Part shown: positions 1 through 11,400 of the stretch, piece by piece
Layout of the letters: each line of letters starts with the position of its first letter
Position numbering within the stretch: position 1 is the stretch's first letter
From: Daphnia carinata
Lineage: Eukaryota; Arthropoda; Branchiopoda; Diplostraca; Daphniidae
Direction: 5' to 3'
DNA: 64,000 nucleotides
NCBI RefSeq assembly: GCF_022539665.2
Contig: NC_081338.1
Span: 8,316,463 to 8,380,462 of the forward strand
Translations under genes and position numbers: made by a program
Notes under the pieces: model-generated
The model's database searches: none
What the model was told of the DNA's origin: nothing
What the model saw: only the letters and a program-made list of their open reading frames with translations

Positions 1-1848
1 TTTTCGTGAAATTGTACTACTCCCGCGTAAACGGCCGGGAAATTCATTGGCTAGTGGGGCCCTTGATAATAATAGAGAAACCTAGAATGGGGAGGTAAAG
101 TGCATCCGTTGTTTGCACATGTTCATTTGGGTATCGTGAGTCGGCGTGACACAGCGTGAATATGCGTGATTCCGTTATAACAGAGTGTTTTTAGCATAAC
201 AATGTCATATATCTCTATGTAATACCGTTACCTTAAAAAAACGATAATCCAATGTCCTGAAACGTTTCACTCCCGCGTGAATGGTCGGCTGTTTCTTGAT
301 TCTGCTCCTGTATGCCCTTTAATGACCAAAAAAATTACGGTGGGGGTGTAGGAGAAACGGGGGTTTCTGAAACCAACGTCAACCACAACGATCTCAGGTA
401 GAAGCGGACCGCAAACAAAGGCAACTTCAAGCTTGGTTTGCACGATCACCACGTTCGATCGCGCTACCTGCGATGATATCTGTTAAAGTAGATAACAAAC
501 CTACGAAACTTTTGATTGGTTTCTTCTTTATAGCAACTTTTTTCGAAATTGACCCACACAAAAAGCACACAAGTTCACTGTGAATAAAAAGGAACACGGG
601 ACAAGACCAGACGACGCATATGATCAGTGGTACCCCCCCAGCCCAACAGGAGTGAACCAACCTTAAACACATACGAAAGAACAAAGGAAAAAAGATGTAT
701 GAGATTGAAATAAGAAAATATACAGTATTTTAACAATACCCACCGCATGTCATTCGAGAAAAGCACATGCGACACATCATACTCGCACAGCGCAGCCTGA
801 AAGGGTAAATCATTGGTTGGTAGCGTACGCGACTCGGTCAAAAAACGAAGCCACTGTTCGACTTCGCTGCTCCCAGATGCAATAATTGTTCAACCACGTC
901 AGACGCGACCTGTTTAATTGCTTACAGCAAAAGGTAAATGCGAGTTCCTACGTAAACGGTGTGGAGAATATTCTGATGAGTCTGCCGTGCGTGGTACACA
1001 AATCGATGAAATAGGATCCGTCAGCCAGTTATGGCGGCTGCTCGGATACGAAGTGATCAGTTATAAGGAAAGAGATGAAAGATGTATGTATGTTACTTAT
1101 AATTTGGTCACTTTCATCCTAGTGCCTGGTAGAGGTAACGAAAGGCGCCGCGGAGTGGGTAGCAAGTGGTGCCGCCTGGAACAATGCTGCAACGTGGTTA
1201 TTGAAAGAAATGGGCGATGGACACACCGAGTTTAGAACTCCAAACAGTTTATTTTTCTTTAGAGCCAGCACCTTCTTTACAAAGTCAGGGTGGGGTGTAA
1301 AAGATACGAATACACGTCACCAATTTATGAAAAAACGTGAATTGGTCATCTGATAAGATCAGTGACATGGATACCTCTGTCAAGCGGAAGATGGCAACAA
1401 AAGTCTTATTTAACTTAGGTTCATTAGAGTCCTTTTTTTAAAAAAGGATTTGTTATTTTTTTTAAAGGAAGTCGCGTAACATTTACAAATATCCGCAGAA
1501 GTTGGGTTTATTTATATGCTAGTAACCATAAAGTAACCACATAATGGTACATGCGGTCAATTTCCGCTGAGGATGCGGCAAACCTGCGTGCTATGCTAGG
1601 CAAAGTTGATAAATAAATTGGTTCTTGACAATAATGTAATGATCACTTCATTTCACGAGATGATTGGTAAAAAATGAAAAAACAAATGCTTTGTACCCCT
1701 CCATGAAACAATGAATAGTCTTTGTAATATACATGATGGTTTAGCGCCAATCCCGGTAACTCTATTTTAAAAAGTAAGCAATTAATAAAGTTTGCCCACA
1801 GATGGCTTTCCCACAAAAAATCAGTGTTTCCTTTTGTTCAGGATACTG
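1..1848. other. AT-rich stretch with no recognisable gene
   Basis: I see no convincing gene, tRNA or element end here. The longest + reading frame (918-1235, 105 codons) has no family motif and ordinary composition, so I do not call it. A short motif reading ACTCCCGCGT recurs at about 18 and 270 in similar surroundings, which may mark an old repeat. Confidence 0.5.
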
Positions 1849-1920
1849 CACGTGGCTCATTGGACGAGTAGTATAATTCTCGTTGAGATTTTTTTTCTGA
1901 AGCTCTCTGTTTCTGTAACG
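1849..1920 (+). repeat. Fragment of the tRNA-array repeat unit
   Basis: This matches the part of the array unit seen at 46490-46560 and 62890-62970, starting CGTGGCTCATTGGACGAGTA and running into a T-rich stretch and TCTCTGTTTCT. That segment itself looks like a decayed 5' half of tRNA-Pro. It shows that the array family extends left of the main array, or that a piece was transposed. Confidence 0.7.
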
Positions 1921-2398
1921 AACTTTTATTACTCTTATTGAATTTGAGAACTTCCAAAAGACGTCTGCTCTTTGACAAAAGGAAATTTAGAAGGGTCGGC
2001 CTTTGCCGACATGGGCCACCAAGAAAGCTCTGTTACAGAGTGCCCCTAGCGGCTTGCACTAATTATTACAATTACATGTTAAAAAACAAGGGGTCTTCTC
2101 ACGGGCCCGCCCTTTTTGATCTCCATTTGAGGAACCACAACATCCTCCACGCCGGAATCGCCAGCTCCCTTCTGAGATTCCAATTTCTTCTTACGGAGTT
2201 TATTCTTCTTGTACATGGCTTTCTCCTTTTCGCCGGCTTCAGCGTCGTCGGCGGGTGTGTCGATATCGGCTTGTGTTCTAAAGGATAGACAGTCTGGATG
2301 CCTCGGGTGGTTTCCTTTCCCGATTGCAGCCGTACAAACTCGTACGAGCCGTAGCAACAGCTCTCACCTTGCCGTCGTAGCCAGGGACCAAAAACAGT

Positions 2399-3368
2399 TC
2401 AGTAACAATGGCCGTCAGCCATGAAACTCGCTTGATGTTCGGCTCTCTTCAACAAGACGACTTCGCCAACACGTGGAATTCTCGTACTCTTACCCTTGCG
2501 GCAGTAAAATCGCTTAAGGTCGGACAAGTACGAGTCTTGCCATAGCGTCCACCATGTCAGAACATGCTCGTTTTTCTGCTTATCCAGTTCGATAAGCTCG
2601 TTGCGGCTCATTTTCGTAGAGTCGGGTGACTGTGTTGTGGGACCAGGTTGTCTTCCAGTTAGCAGCTTTTGAGGACATAACACTTCGTATGATTGCGCGT
2701 CTTCAAACACATAAGTGAGGGGCCGTGATTTCACGATGGCTTCGATTTCTACCAGTAAAGTATGAAGTTGGCCGTAGCTCACCTCCATACCCCATCACCA
2801 ACCCTTTCCTTAATGGTTCTTTTACGGAGCGTACCATTCTTTCCCAGAGCCCGCCCCACCAGGGAGCACGACTGGGGGAGAATTTCCACTTAATACCCTT
2901 GCTTGACAACCAGTTGGCTAGGGTAGAATCTTCTGGTATCAGTTTTGCTGGACAAGTAAATGTTGACGTGTTGCCACTGTAGATAACTCTACAATTTTCT
3001 TTAAGTGACATCATTCTTCATACCGCGTGCATAAACGTTTGGGCAGTTAAGTCAGTCACAAGTTACAAGTGCACAGCTCTTGTGACAGCACAAGTAAATA
3101 TACACGCATGCACCTTTTTCTCTTTTACACGAGTCTTTTCGATATCGTTCCCTTCGCAGTCTTTCTCAATTAAGATTATTTCTTCCAAAACGTACCTTGG
3201 TCCGAAGTAGTCGATCCCGATAACTTCCAAGGGTTGTGTTCTATTGGTACGATCCAAGGGCACTGAAGCCGTTTCTTCAGTGCAGGAATGCGATAGAACT
3301 CGTCGACACTTCACACACTGTTTGATAGCTGTTACCGAGTTGCCATGGCAACTCAGATCGGGCCTCAC
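2399..3368 (-). pseudogene. BEL-1 integrase remnant
   Basis: Three overlapping frames make up an integrase. Frame 3063-3368 has the zinc-binding CVKCRRV and the first core aspartate in VIGIDYFG. Frame 2703-3014 has the APWWGGLWERMVRSVK motif that in Pao integrases surrounds the catalytic glutamate region. Frame 2399-2788 has the C-terminal LLTGRQPG and WWTLWQDSYLSDL segment of BEL/Pao integrases. Frameshifts at about 3040 and 2750 separate them. The C-terminal tail may continue in broken form towards 2290. Confidence 0.75.
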
Positions 3369-3369
3369 G

Positions 3370-4447
3370 CGCCCACAATTTCCCTTCCTTTTCTTTAATT
3401 TAGCGGCCTATTGTTCCGCTTTTCTTAAGTCATTTTTTTATAGACACGGAATTTAATTGATAACGTGTCAAATCGTTCAGACGCTTCTCGGCTTTCAACT
3501 TGTCGTGTCACCATTTTTCTCGCTTTGTCCATTTTTTGTCTTGAGTTAAATATAGTATTTCTCTACTTTATTTCGTCGTTCGTTTCATTTCGTTAAGTTC
3601 GATTTCGTCTTTACACGTGCTTAGTTTGCAACAATAGCACTTTTTATCCGTTGGCGGACGCGAGTAATCCAAAAACGATTTCGTGAAAACGTGATAACGA
3701 GTGTTTTGGATATGCTGGCATCTTTCCGTTTGACATGATAATATTAGATCATCATGTCCAATATTCTAGTTTGCTGGGAGAAGAATTGGCGGGTCGATCA
3801 GCAATTCATTTAAGGCTGGACCTACTCTTCCAGTCACTGCTATCAGTTGTTCTTGCGCATCCCAAATCGGTCTTAAGGTTACCAGGTTGCAGTGCAGTTT
3901 ACCAGGTAGCTTTCCGTCTTGAAGGGATTCGTAGATTTCTGTAAATGCCCTTTTCTGAATACTTCAAAATAAAGATTTCCGTCGTTTGTGATTTCGCGGA
4001 CAGGTAGACATGGTATTTCCTTTCCTCTGACCGTTTAAATTGCCTTACCGGGCAAGTCCTTTCTAAAAAGCCTAAACACCCAGGCGATTGTTCGTAGATA
4101 TCATAGATAACTGCTTGCTTTTGATGCCAATTAATGCATCGAACCAGTCCAGGATACTGCTAATTGCAAGACTTTCTATTCTTTTCTTGGATCTTGCTTC
4201 AATCTCCATCAACTGTATTTCTTCTGATGTCAGACTTCCTCGTTGCGGCCATTCTTTTTCATCGTATATCAACTAGGATGGACCTCCCCAATAAAAAGAA
4301 GCCGCAATCAGTTTTTTGATCGTGGTTCCTGTTGATGCGCAGTCCGCTGGATTGTCTTTCCCAGAGCAGTGTTTCCAACGTTCTGTTCTGGACCTTCTTC
4401 AAATAGCCTCAACTCTCTTTCTGACAAACAGTTTCCAACGGGTTGGC
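3370..4447. other. Interior of BEL-1 without readable domains
   Basis: This lies between the RNase H and integrase remnants. The minus-strand frame 4072-4272 (SEEIQLMEIEARSKKRIESL) is plausibly the helical linker that precedes integrase in Pao elements. The rest, 3370-4070, holds no domain I can name. Confidence 0.4.
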
Positions 4448-4926
4448 TTACCCTTTATCCACCCTAAAGTTGCCATCGAATCGGTCCATAGATTCTTTCC
4501 ATTGGACTTTGTCAATTGCATTGACAATTCTTTCAGCTAACGCATTACCGAGCTCGGCACTGAGCAATTCTAGTCTTGCTAGTGATACTTCATTTTTCGA
4601 AAGTAGCGCTCCTCTTGTTTTGCAACAAATCAGGCGGATTAAGTCTGGATATTGCGATTTCGCGTAAGCCACTACAGCACATGCTTTTGTCGAAGCGTCA
4701 CAAAAAATGTGCAATTCTTGCATATGCTTGTTTGGTGCCAAAAAAAATCATTCTTGGCCCCTGACGTATCTTCCTTGGAAATGAATCTGAATTCTTTTAG
4801 TTTATCGAATTCGGCTTCATATGAAGTCTTCGCTTCCTTATCCCTGTCCGATCTTCTTATCCGCGCCTTTGCCTGGTCTTCTTCCATGGCTTCATTCTTG
4901 CTCAGACTTTTTTTGTTTCCTTCCAT
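4448..4926 (-). pseudogene. BEL-1 RNase H remnant
   Basis: The frame 4448-4741 contains ELHIFCDASTKACAVVAY, the start of a retroelement RNase H domain with its first catalytic aspartate (the FCDAS motif). It continues into LARLELLSAELGNALAERI, typical of the BEL/Pao RNase H helix. The overlapping frame 4672-4926 is lysine and glutamate rich and probably includes linker sequence. The RT palm that should lie upstream is not seen, so this fragment could not support reverse transcription. Confidence 0.7.
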
Positions 4927-5148
4927 GTGAGCGGTGCCACATAAAGTTCATCTTCATCCTGAATGATGCAGTCTGTTTAGGATTTCCACTGTATTGATAG
5001 TGGAATCTTTTTCCAACTTCCACTATCTTGCGAAATCTAGTTCGTCCATTTTCGGGTCCGTATCTTCTTCCAAATTTTCGGGTGTTCCTAGTTTTGGTTT
5101 TACGGGGAAACCGATCACCGTGGTAGACGATATCGTCACTGTCTCATC

Positions 5149-5807
5149 TTACACTAGTAGTAACCATCCTAATTTGCTCTTTAACGCCCGAATACCCGTT
5201 TTCGAGACGATCTGTTTTGAGCCGAGAACCTTCCAGACTTGATTCGCTCCGACGTCTATTTGGCACGGACCTGCCTTTCCACCTCGAATTCTGTCATCTG
5301 CGAGTTGGTAACCTTGGCTCCAAAGTTCGATGACGAATTCTGTCTTTTTGATCCAGCAACCTTCCCGATTTCGGGATGCTCGATCGCTTCTAATTCTATT
5401 TCTTCGGATAGGGGGATGATTCCTCGAAGTCGCAATTTTCTTACGCCGCGTCCCTTCTCTGGATGGATTTGTCCAAATGCTTGCAGCTCCAGATATTGAT
5501 CTTCTCAACCGCATGTAGTCCTAGAGTTTGAGCCAATTCACTTCGAATTAAGGTTGCATTCAATCCTTGATCGATATATGCAATAGCTTTCATCCATCCT
5601 TTTGGGCCCTCCACTATTACTGTTGCCGTTTGGCACGCCAAATAGGCGTGCTTCTATTGAAAGAGGAGCGCCATCTGCTACCTTTAACATTGGAGATACC
5701 ACTACTGTTGCCATAACCGATTTCGGATTAACTACCTTATTGCAGATAGCCGTGTGGTGATCTTTTCCGCATTTGTAGCAATTGCTCATACTCCAACACT
5801 CTCTCAC
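5149..5807 (-). pseudogene. BEL-1 gag zinc knuckle and protease remnant
   Basis: The frame at 5538-5807 carries a CCHC-like knuckle (CYKCGKDHHTAIC), the end of Gag. The overlapping frame at 5441-5641 carries a retropepsin-like motif, AYIDQGLNATLI, with D-Q-G in place of the usual D-S/T-G. The frame at 5149-5514 contains IDVGANQVWKVLGSKQ, which resembles the Pao motif in which a LIGADYYW-type sequence follows the protease. The pieces lie in three frames, so no continuous protein can be made. It is inactive, and assignment to BEL/Pao rests on motif order. Confidence 0.65.
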
Positions 5808-5860
5808 TTCATGATTTGGTCCAAGGCACTTCCAACACCTTTTTTATTTCTTAACTTGCT

Positions 5861-6199
5861 CAACTTTCTTTTCTAGTGTGACATCACATTTGGTCGGTGG
5901 GTGTTATCGTTGCAACATAAACATCTTCTCTTTTCTGTACTCTCTTCTGTTTTGTTGCGAATGTGACTCGTTGCGTTTTTTTCTGTTGGTTCTTGTTTCG
6001 CCTTTTTCTTTTAGTGTTTCTCTTTGGAATAGGCATATTCCTAGTCTTCAGCTGTCGAATCAATAAAAATACAGCGGTCCTTTAATGCCTTCTTTGACCG
6101 TCTGGTCTCCATGCCGTCTTGATATTAGCTCGATTGGCAGTTTTCTTGTTATGATCTCCATAATGGGTTCGTTTTGAGCTGTAGGCAGCTGTCGGGGAA
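5861..6199. other. Junction region between BEL-1 and a LINE remnant
   Basis: I find no gene. The + strand around 6090-6200 may be the worn 5' side of the LINE reverse transcriptase that becomes readable at about 6220. A boundary cannot be fixed from sequence alone. Confidence 0.35.
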
Positions 6200-7790
6200 G
6201 TCTTCAGGACTTTGCGGGATTTCTTATTTTCGGCCACTTTCTCTGTTGAACTGTGACTACAAAGTCATGGCATCTGTTTAGCGAACCGTTTGAGGCAGAC
6301 ACTGTTCATCTACCATAGCGCCTCATAAAAAAGGTGGGGTACCTGGTAGATTGATTTTTGATAATTTAAGTCTTTACAGAGATATCATCCAATACGTTGA
6401 GGACCGGGGATGCTGCGGGGTATGGGCGCTGCAATTGTTGGAGTTGACTTTGAAAAGGCCAGCCCTCTGGTTAAAAGGGAAGTCCTCTGGAGGATTCTGG
6501 ATATCATTGGCTATCCCACCACTTGCGTCCGTTGGTTACAGACTATGTATTCTGTAACCGGAATATCAATCCTCAACGGACCGGAGGTGGCTGGGGTGAT
6601 TAATAATATCCAGTCGATTCGCCAAGGATGCCCATATCTGTCCACCTCTTCGTCCTATACGTTGAGCCATTACTTGTCTCTTATCCAAAGTTCTCCAGAA
6701 CGTATCATTATTTAATGAAAAATTCACTGTCAAAGCCTTTTATGATGACGTCTTCATTTTCATTTCTTGTGGCGAAGATTTTACCAGGGCAGGACAAGTC
6801 ATTGACTTGTATCTCTCAGTGGACAAAAGCAGGGATGAATAAAGAGAAAACGAAAGCCCTGGGATTTGGGACTTGTAGCTCTAGATTGCTTTGGCCTCTT
6901 GAATGCCTTGTGTCAGCGTCAACATTGTCCCTGTTAGGAATTAAATTCTACCACTCTATAGCCGAGACAGCTGATAGGATCTGGAATGATGCATTCGGCC
7001 CTCTAAATGGTATTTTGCGAGAGAATGCCTGTCGACAGCCTAACCTCTACCAGAGGGTGATTTGCATCAAGTCGAAGGCTCTCTCGAGAACTGTGTTTAT
7101 TGCACATGTACTACCACGCAACCAAAGTATGGCTGACCAGATTTCAAAGGCTGTCTGGAACTTCCTATGGATGCGTAAAGTAGAAAGGCGAAGAAAACTG
7201 TAATTTATCGTTCTGTCAGCCAAGAGGGACTGGGAATGGTCCACACACAACCCTTTTACCGTTCCCTTTTCTTGTGCCCCATGTATTAAGTCCTGACTGG
7301 TTCCATCAGCCCAGACAGCTTTCTACTTCGTTATTGCATGTTCTTCCCTCTTCGGACCTTGTTACCACTCTACAAAGGCAACACCCTACACGTAGCAGTC
7401 ATGAAGAGATCCTTTTACCTTCAGGAGCCACTGCATCAAATCAAGCAACTCTTCGCCTCATCCGTCCTGGTTCAGGGATATCCAATGGTTCACCGAAAAA
7501 CATATAACCATTGGATCCTAGAGGTAACCACAATGCGAAAGCTGGAGATCCTGAGGCCTAATCTGGATTGGCCACGAATCTGGAAGGAGACTGCAGCCCT
7601 TCCAAGCAACATCAGAGAGACCATGTTCCTATTCAACCAGCGACTTCTCCCTACCAGGACCAGGTGCCATCGGTTGGATCCCTCCAAGGACGCGTTATGC
7701 CCCATCTGCCACCAACATCCCGAAACCGATGAGCATCTGATGTTCCAGTGTCCTGCACGTCTCACCGTTCGGAGCTAGTTAGAAGGAACT
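6200..7790 (+). pseudogene. Non-LTR (LINE) reverse transcriptase remnant, clade uncertain
   Basis: Near 6230-6320 the frame reads LLNCDYKVMASVLANRL, the RT motif that opens the palm of LINE polymerases. Frame 6410-6715 has AAIVGVDFEKA (motif A with aspartate) and IRQGCPYLS (a degraded R-Q-G-C-P-L-S motif). Frame 6628-7203 continues through palm and thumb but lacks a clean YADD motif. Frame 7338-7778 ends with CPICHQHPETDEHLMFQC, the zinc-binding tail common after LINE reverse transcriptases. At least three frameshifts separate the parts and no endonuclease is visible. It differs from the restriction-like-endonuclease LINE at 24-29 kb. Confidence 0.75.
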
Positions 7791-8086
7791 ATGCGTCGAA
7801 TGGGCTGCGGTTCGACAAGGGAAGATTTGATTCGTGGCCATTTTGGGCCGATAGGTAATCTCCGGCAAACAAAAAAGGATCCCAAGTCAAGAAGAAGTAG
7901 AGAGCCTATGGAAATCAATTTAGAGTGAAGGACTTATCTTGTTACCCTAGATAAGTCCTCCACCTTCCTTTTCTGTTAATTAAGCTTCATATTTTAGTAT
8001 CATTTTGTTTATCGTGTTTTTATTTCTACCCGAATATGTCAAATTTTGGTTATTTTTTGCTTATCGTAAATTTTCCCCAAATGTCT
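7791..8086. other. Spacer up to the BEL-A insertion site
   Basis: No gene is visible. It is the left flank into which BEL-A inserted and may include the worn 3' end of the LINE. Confidence 0.4.
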
Positions 8087-8091
8087 ATTAC

Positions 8092-8473
8092 TGTCGATAA
8101 TTTGTGATCGACAGTGTGAATAAGACACTAAAACTTTCAGGTTCCTACGCTGTGTAATTTTCTGATTTTCACTTGGAATGAGATAGGTTAATGCACAGAC
8201 ACAAACTGAGTTGGGAGAGAGTGAGAGTTTGAGAGAGGGAGAATCGTCACCCGGTGATGGCCGATTCGTCAGACTAACTGACCATCAAACGGGTAGCAAC
8301 TAACCGAGAAGAGAGAAACAAAAGAAGGGCGAGTTTGACCGCGTGGTTTTAGGGTGGCAAATAAGGGTGGACGCCAATTACGGGTGAAAGAATGGAAAGG
8401 GGTGGAAAGATTGTGAAAGGGTTGAGAAGTAAAGGACGACATAGTTGCGAAATATGGAAGATAATTTCTGACA
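8092..8473 (-). repeat. BEL-A 3' LTR
   Basis: This 382-bp direct repeat is identical by eye to 13878-14259. It begins TGTCGATAATTTG and ends TTTCTGACA on the + strand. It lies downstream of the polyprotein stop and is therefore the 3' LTR in element sense. The adjacent inner bases (8474-8489) read, on the minus strand, as a short purine-rich GGGGCCGGCAG that could be the polypurine tract. Confidence 0.97.
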
Positions 8474-8489
8474 CTGCCGGCCCCAAATG

Positions 8490-11400
8490 TTATTCTTCGG
8501 ACATCTTCTTGATACGGTCTCGTGCTAATTCCGCAGCTCGTCGAAGTGGCCGGGACGATGGAGTAGATACTGCGACGTTGGCTGGTTCGTGATTTGGCTC
8601 GGAAAGTCGAAGGGGATGCAGTCTTGTGATGGGACGATTGGTTTTGCCATGGGCTGTTCTCAAATCCACTGCTCTAACTTGTCCATCTGCGCTTTTGATT
8701 AGTTCCTCCACTACAGCCATTTTCCAATGTTTCCTTGGTCCGTCGTCGTGAATTAACACGATGTCCTTTTCCTTGACTATTGTAGGTTGGGTTTTTCGTG
8801 TATGTGAGTGAAATTCTCTTAGAGCTGGGATATAACTGGATAGAAATTGTTTTTTGAAGTGACCCAGTAGTTTTTGATGTCGGATGATTGATCTTTTTAA
8901 TTCGGAGGGTTTTTCATCGAATGACGGGTCCAGTTCTTCTTCTGCCAGGTTTTCATTGAACGGAAGCGTGGTGATTCTTCTTCCATACATGAGATGTGAC
9001 GGTGTTAGAATGTCCTTTGCTTCAATTGTTGTGGGATAGTCTTGCAACGGTCTGTCGTTCAGAACGGCTTCGGCTTCAGCGATGAGGGCACGAAATTCGT
9101 TGAGTGTGGGTTTTGTGCGGCCCAACATTTTCTTCAGTGTTGTTTTGGTTATGGCTATGAGCCTTTCCCAAAACCCACCATACCACGGCGCGCATTTCGG
9201 TATAAACCGCCAATGGATTTGACGATCCGAGAAATGGCGTTGAATTTCGGCACTTTGGAATAATTTTTGAAAGGTCTTCGCAGCTGCTTCAAACGTTTTG
9301 GCGTTGTCTGAAATGATGACTGATGGAATGGCGTGATGTGATGTAAAACATCGGAACGCTTCAAGAAAAGTTTTAGTAGCTAGGTCATCCACCACCTCCA
9401 GATGAATGGCACGAGAGCTGGCGCAAGTGAACAATAGTACGTATACTTCTTTATCTTGTTTCTTGATATCCTTCTGGCCTCGTATGGTGAATGCACCTGT
9501 GAAGTCCACTCCGGTTGTAGTGAAAGGAAAATCGTTGGATACTCGACACGCTGGTAGAGGAGCGTGATTTGGAGGTGTGTACGCGGCTCCATTCACTCGG
9601 CGACAGGTGACACAATCACGGATGACGGTCTTGACGCTTTGTTTAATGCTGGGAATCCAATATCTTTGACGAATAGCGGATACTGTGTGGTTGGTTCCCC
9701 CGTGTAGCATGTTGATATGATATGCTTCAATGATCAATTTTGTGATTCTGCATTTCTTCGGTAATAAGATTGGACTTATTGTATCTAGATTTAGTTTTGC
9801 GTTTCCCAAACGCCCTTGGCAGCGGATGATTTTGTTCTTATCCATAATGAGGTCTAGTTGTGATACTAGTGCTGGTCGTTTTCCTTTTTGCTCTTGTAGA
9901 TATTCTTTCTCCACCGGGAAGTGATGATCTTGAATTGACCGGATCCATAGTGTTTCGGCGCATTTTAGTTCGAAAGCGGTAATGTGTCCTTTTATCCATG
10001 ATTTTCGTGACGCATCGTGGAATCGAATGTTGTTCGCAAAACGACATATAATTGCGGTTATTCGAAGTAGTGATCGCCAACGATATTGTTTTGCATGAAG
10101 GATGTTTGAAATGTCGTTCCTGGTTTTTTGGTCAGAATGAGCTTTGTTGTCGATCACCACCGTGCTGGCTATGTGTCTGATGGATTCTGATAGATTTTCA
10201 ATTTTCCAGCTGGGCCATTCTTCTGGTTTAGTGAGCCATGGGGGTCCGGTGTACCAAAAGCTATGGGAAAATTGTTTCAATGTTATCCCTCGCGTTAGTA
10301 GGTCGGCGGGATTTTGATGTGTCGGACAATAGCGCCATTCTGCGGTGCTTGTTTGGTTGAATTCTCGTATTGCTCTGACTCGATTCGAAACAAAGAGATT
10401 CTTGTTGCTTTTAGATTGATGTAGCCAATATAAGACTATTTGGCTGTCGGACCACAATACGCATTTCGGTGTTAGACCAAGTGGTTTGAAAGCATTGAGA
10501 ATTGAGGTTGCTATGCGAGTGCCAATTGTTGCTGCCATAAGTTCCATTTGCGGTAGGGTAAGGAGTCTTTGGTCCTTTTTCAAGGGGGCAACTCGTGATT
10601 TGGAGAATGCAAAGGATTGTTGTGTCTTATTGCAAACATAGGCAATCGCTCCATATGCTTGTTGACTCGCATCCACGAAGATGTGTATTTCTGTGATGAG
10701 TCCTGTGGTGAGGTAGGTTCTTGGAACTTCGGTATTCGATTTTTCGATGGCTTGCGTGATTCCATTCCACCGTTCCTGCATCTCTGGCGACAACGGATCA
10801 TCCCACTGTAGTTTCAATTTCCAAATTTCTTGAATCAGGATCCGTGCAGAGATTGTTAATGGTGAGATGAAACCCATCGGGTCGTAAACAGTTGAAATTT
10901 TACGAAGAACGATTCTTTTCGTTACGGTTGTAGCATTTGGAGTGGTCAAGTAGAACTTCGGTAACATGAGTGTGTCATTTGATCGAGACCATCTTAACCC
11001 AAGGATTTTGATGAAGGAATTCTTGTCTCTTTCATCGTCGAGGTTGATTGTTGTTTGTACCGCTCTGTTGTTTGTTGCCCACTCTTGTAGTTTCAGGCCT
11101 GCTTGTTTCATAATGGCGTTTGCTTGATTGTAGTATTGATGAGCTTCCTTTTCTGTTTCGCATCCGGAAATTAAGTTGTCTACGTAAATGTTTTGATCCA
11201 TGTCAATGGCGATTTTAGATGAGGATTCTGCCAAGTGCTTTTTGATCACCGACAGCAAAATGAATGGCGAACTACTTGCTCCAAATGGTATTACTCGAAA
11301 ACGATAGGTTTCGAACTCTGAATTTGGGTCCTTTCCATCCTTGATCCAAAAGAATCTGAGAAAATCTCGATCTGCTTCGTGTAGTAGTATCTGATGATAC

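Larger units (their letters stand above)
2280..5860 (-). mobile_element. Decayed BEL/Pao LTR retrotransposon (BEL-1)
   Basis: Broken reading frames on the minus strand read, in element order, as a zinc knuckle, aspartic protease, RNase H, integrase and integrase C-terminus, which is the BEL/Pao order. No LTR pair is visible. The reverse-transcriptase palm, expected between about 5150 and 4790, is essentially missing, so the copy has an internal deletion as well as frameshifts. It is clearly older than the BEL-A copy at 8-14 kb. Confidence 0.8.

Noticed and set aside
918-1235. 105-codon + frame as a host gene
   Set aside because: No recognisable domain, no supporting structure, and length expected by chance.
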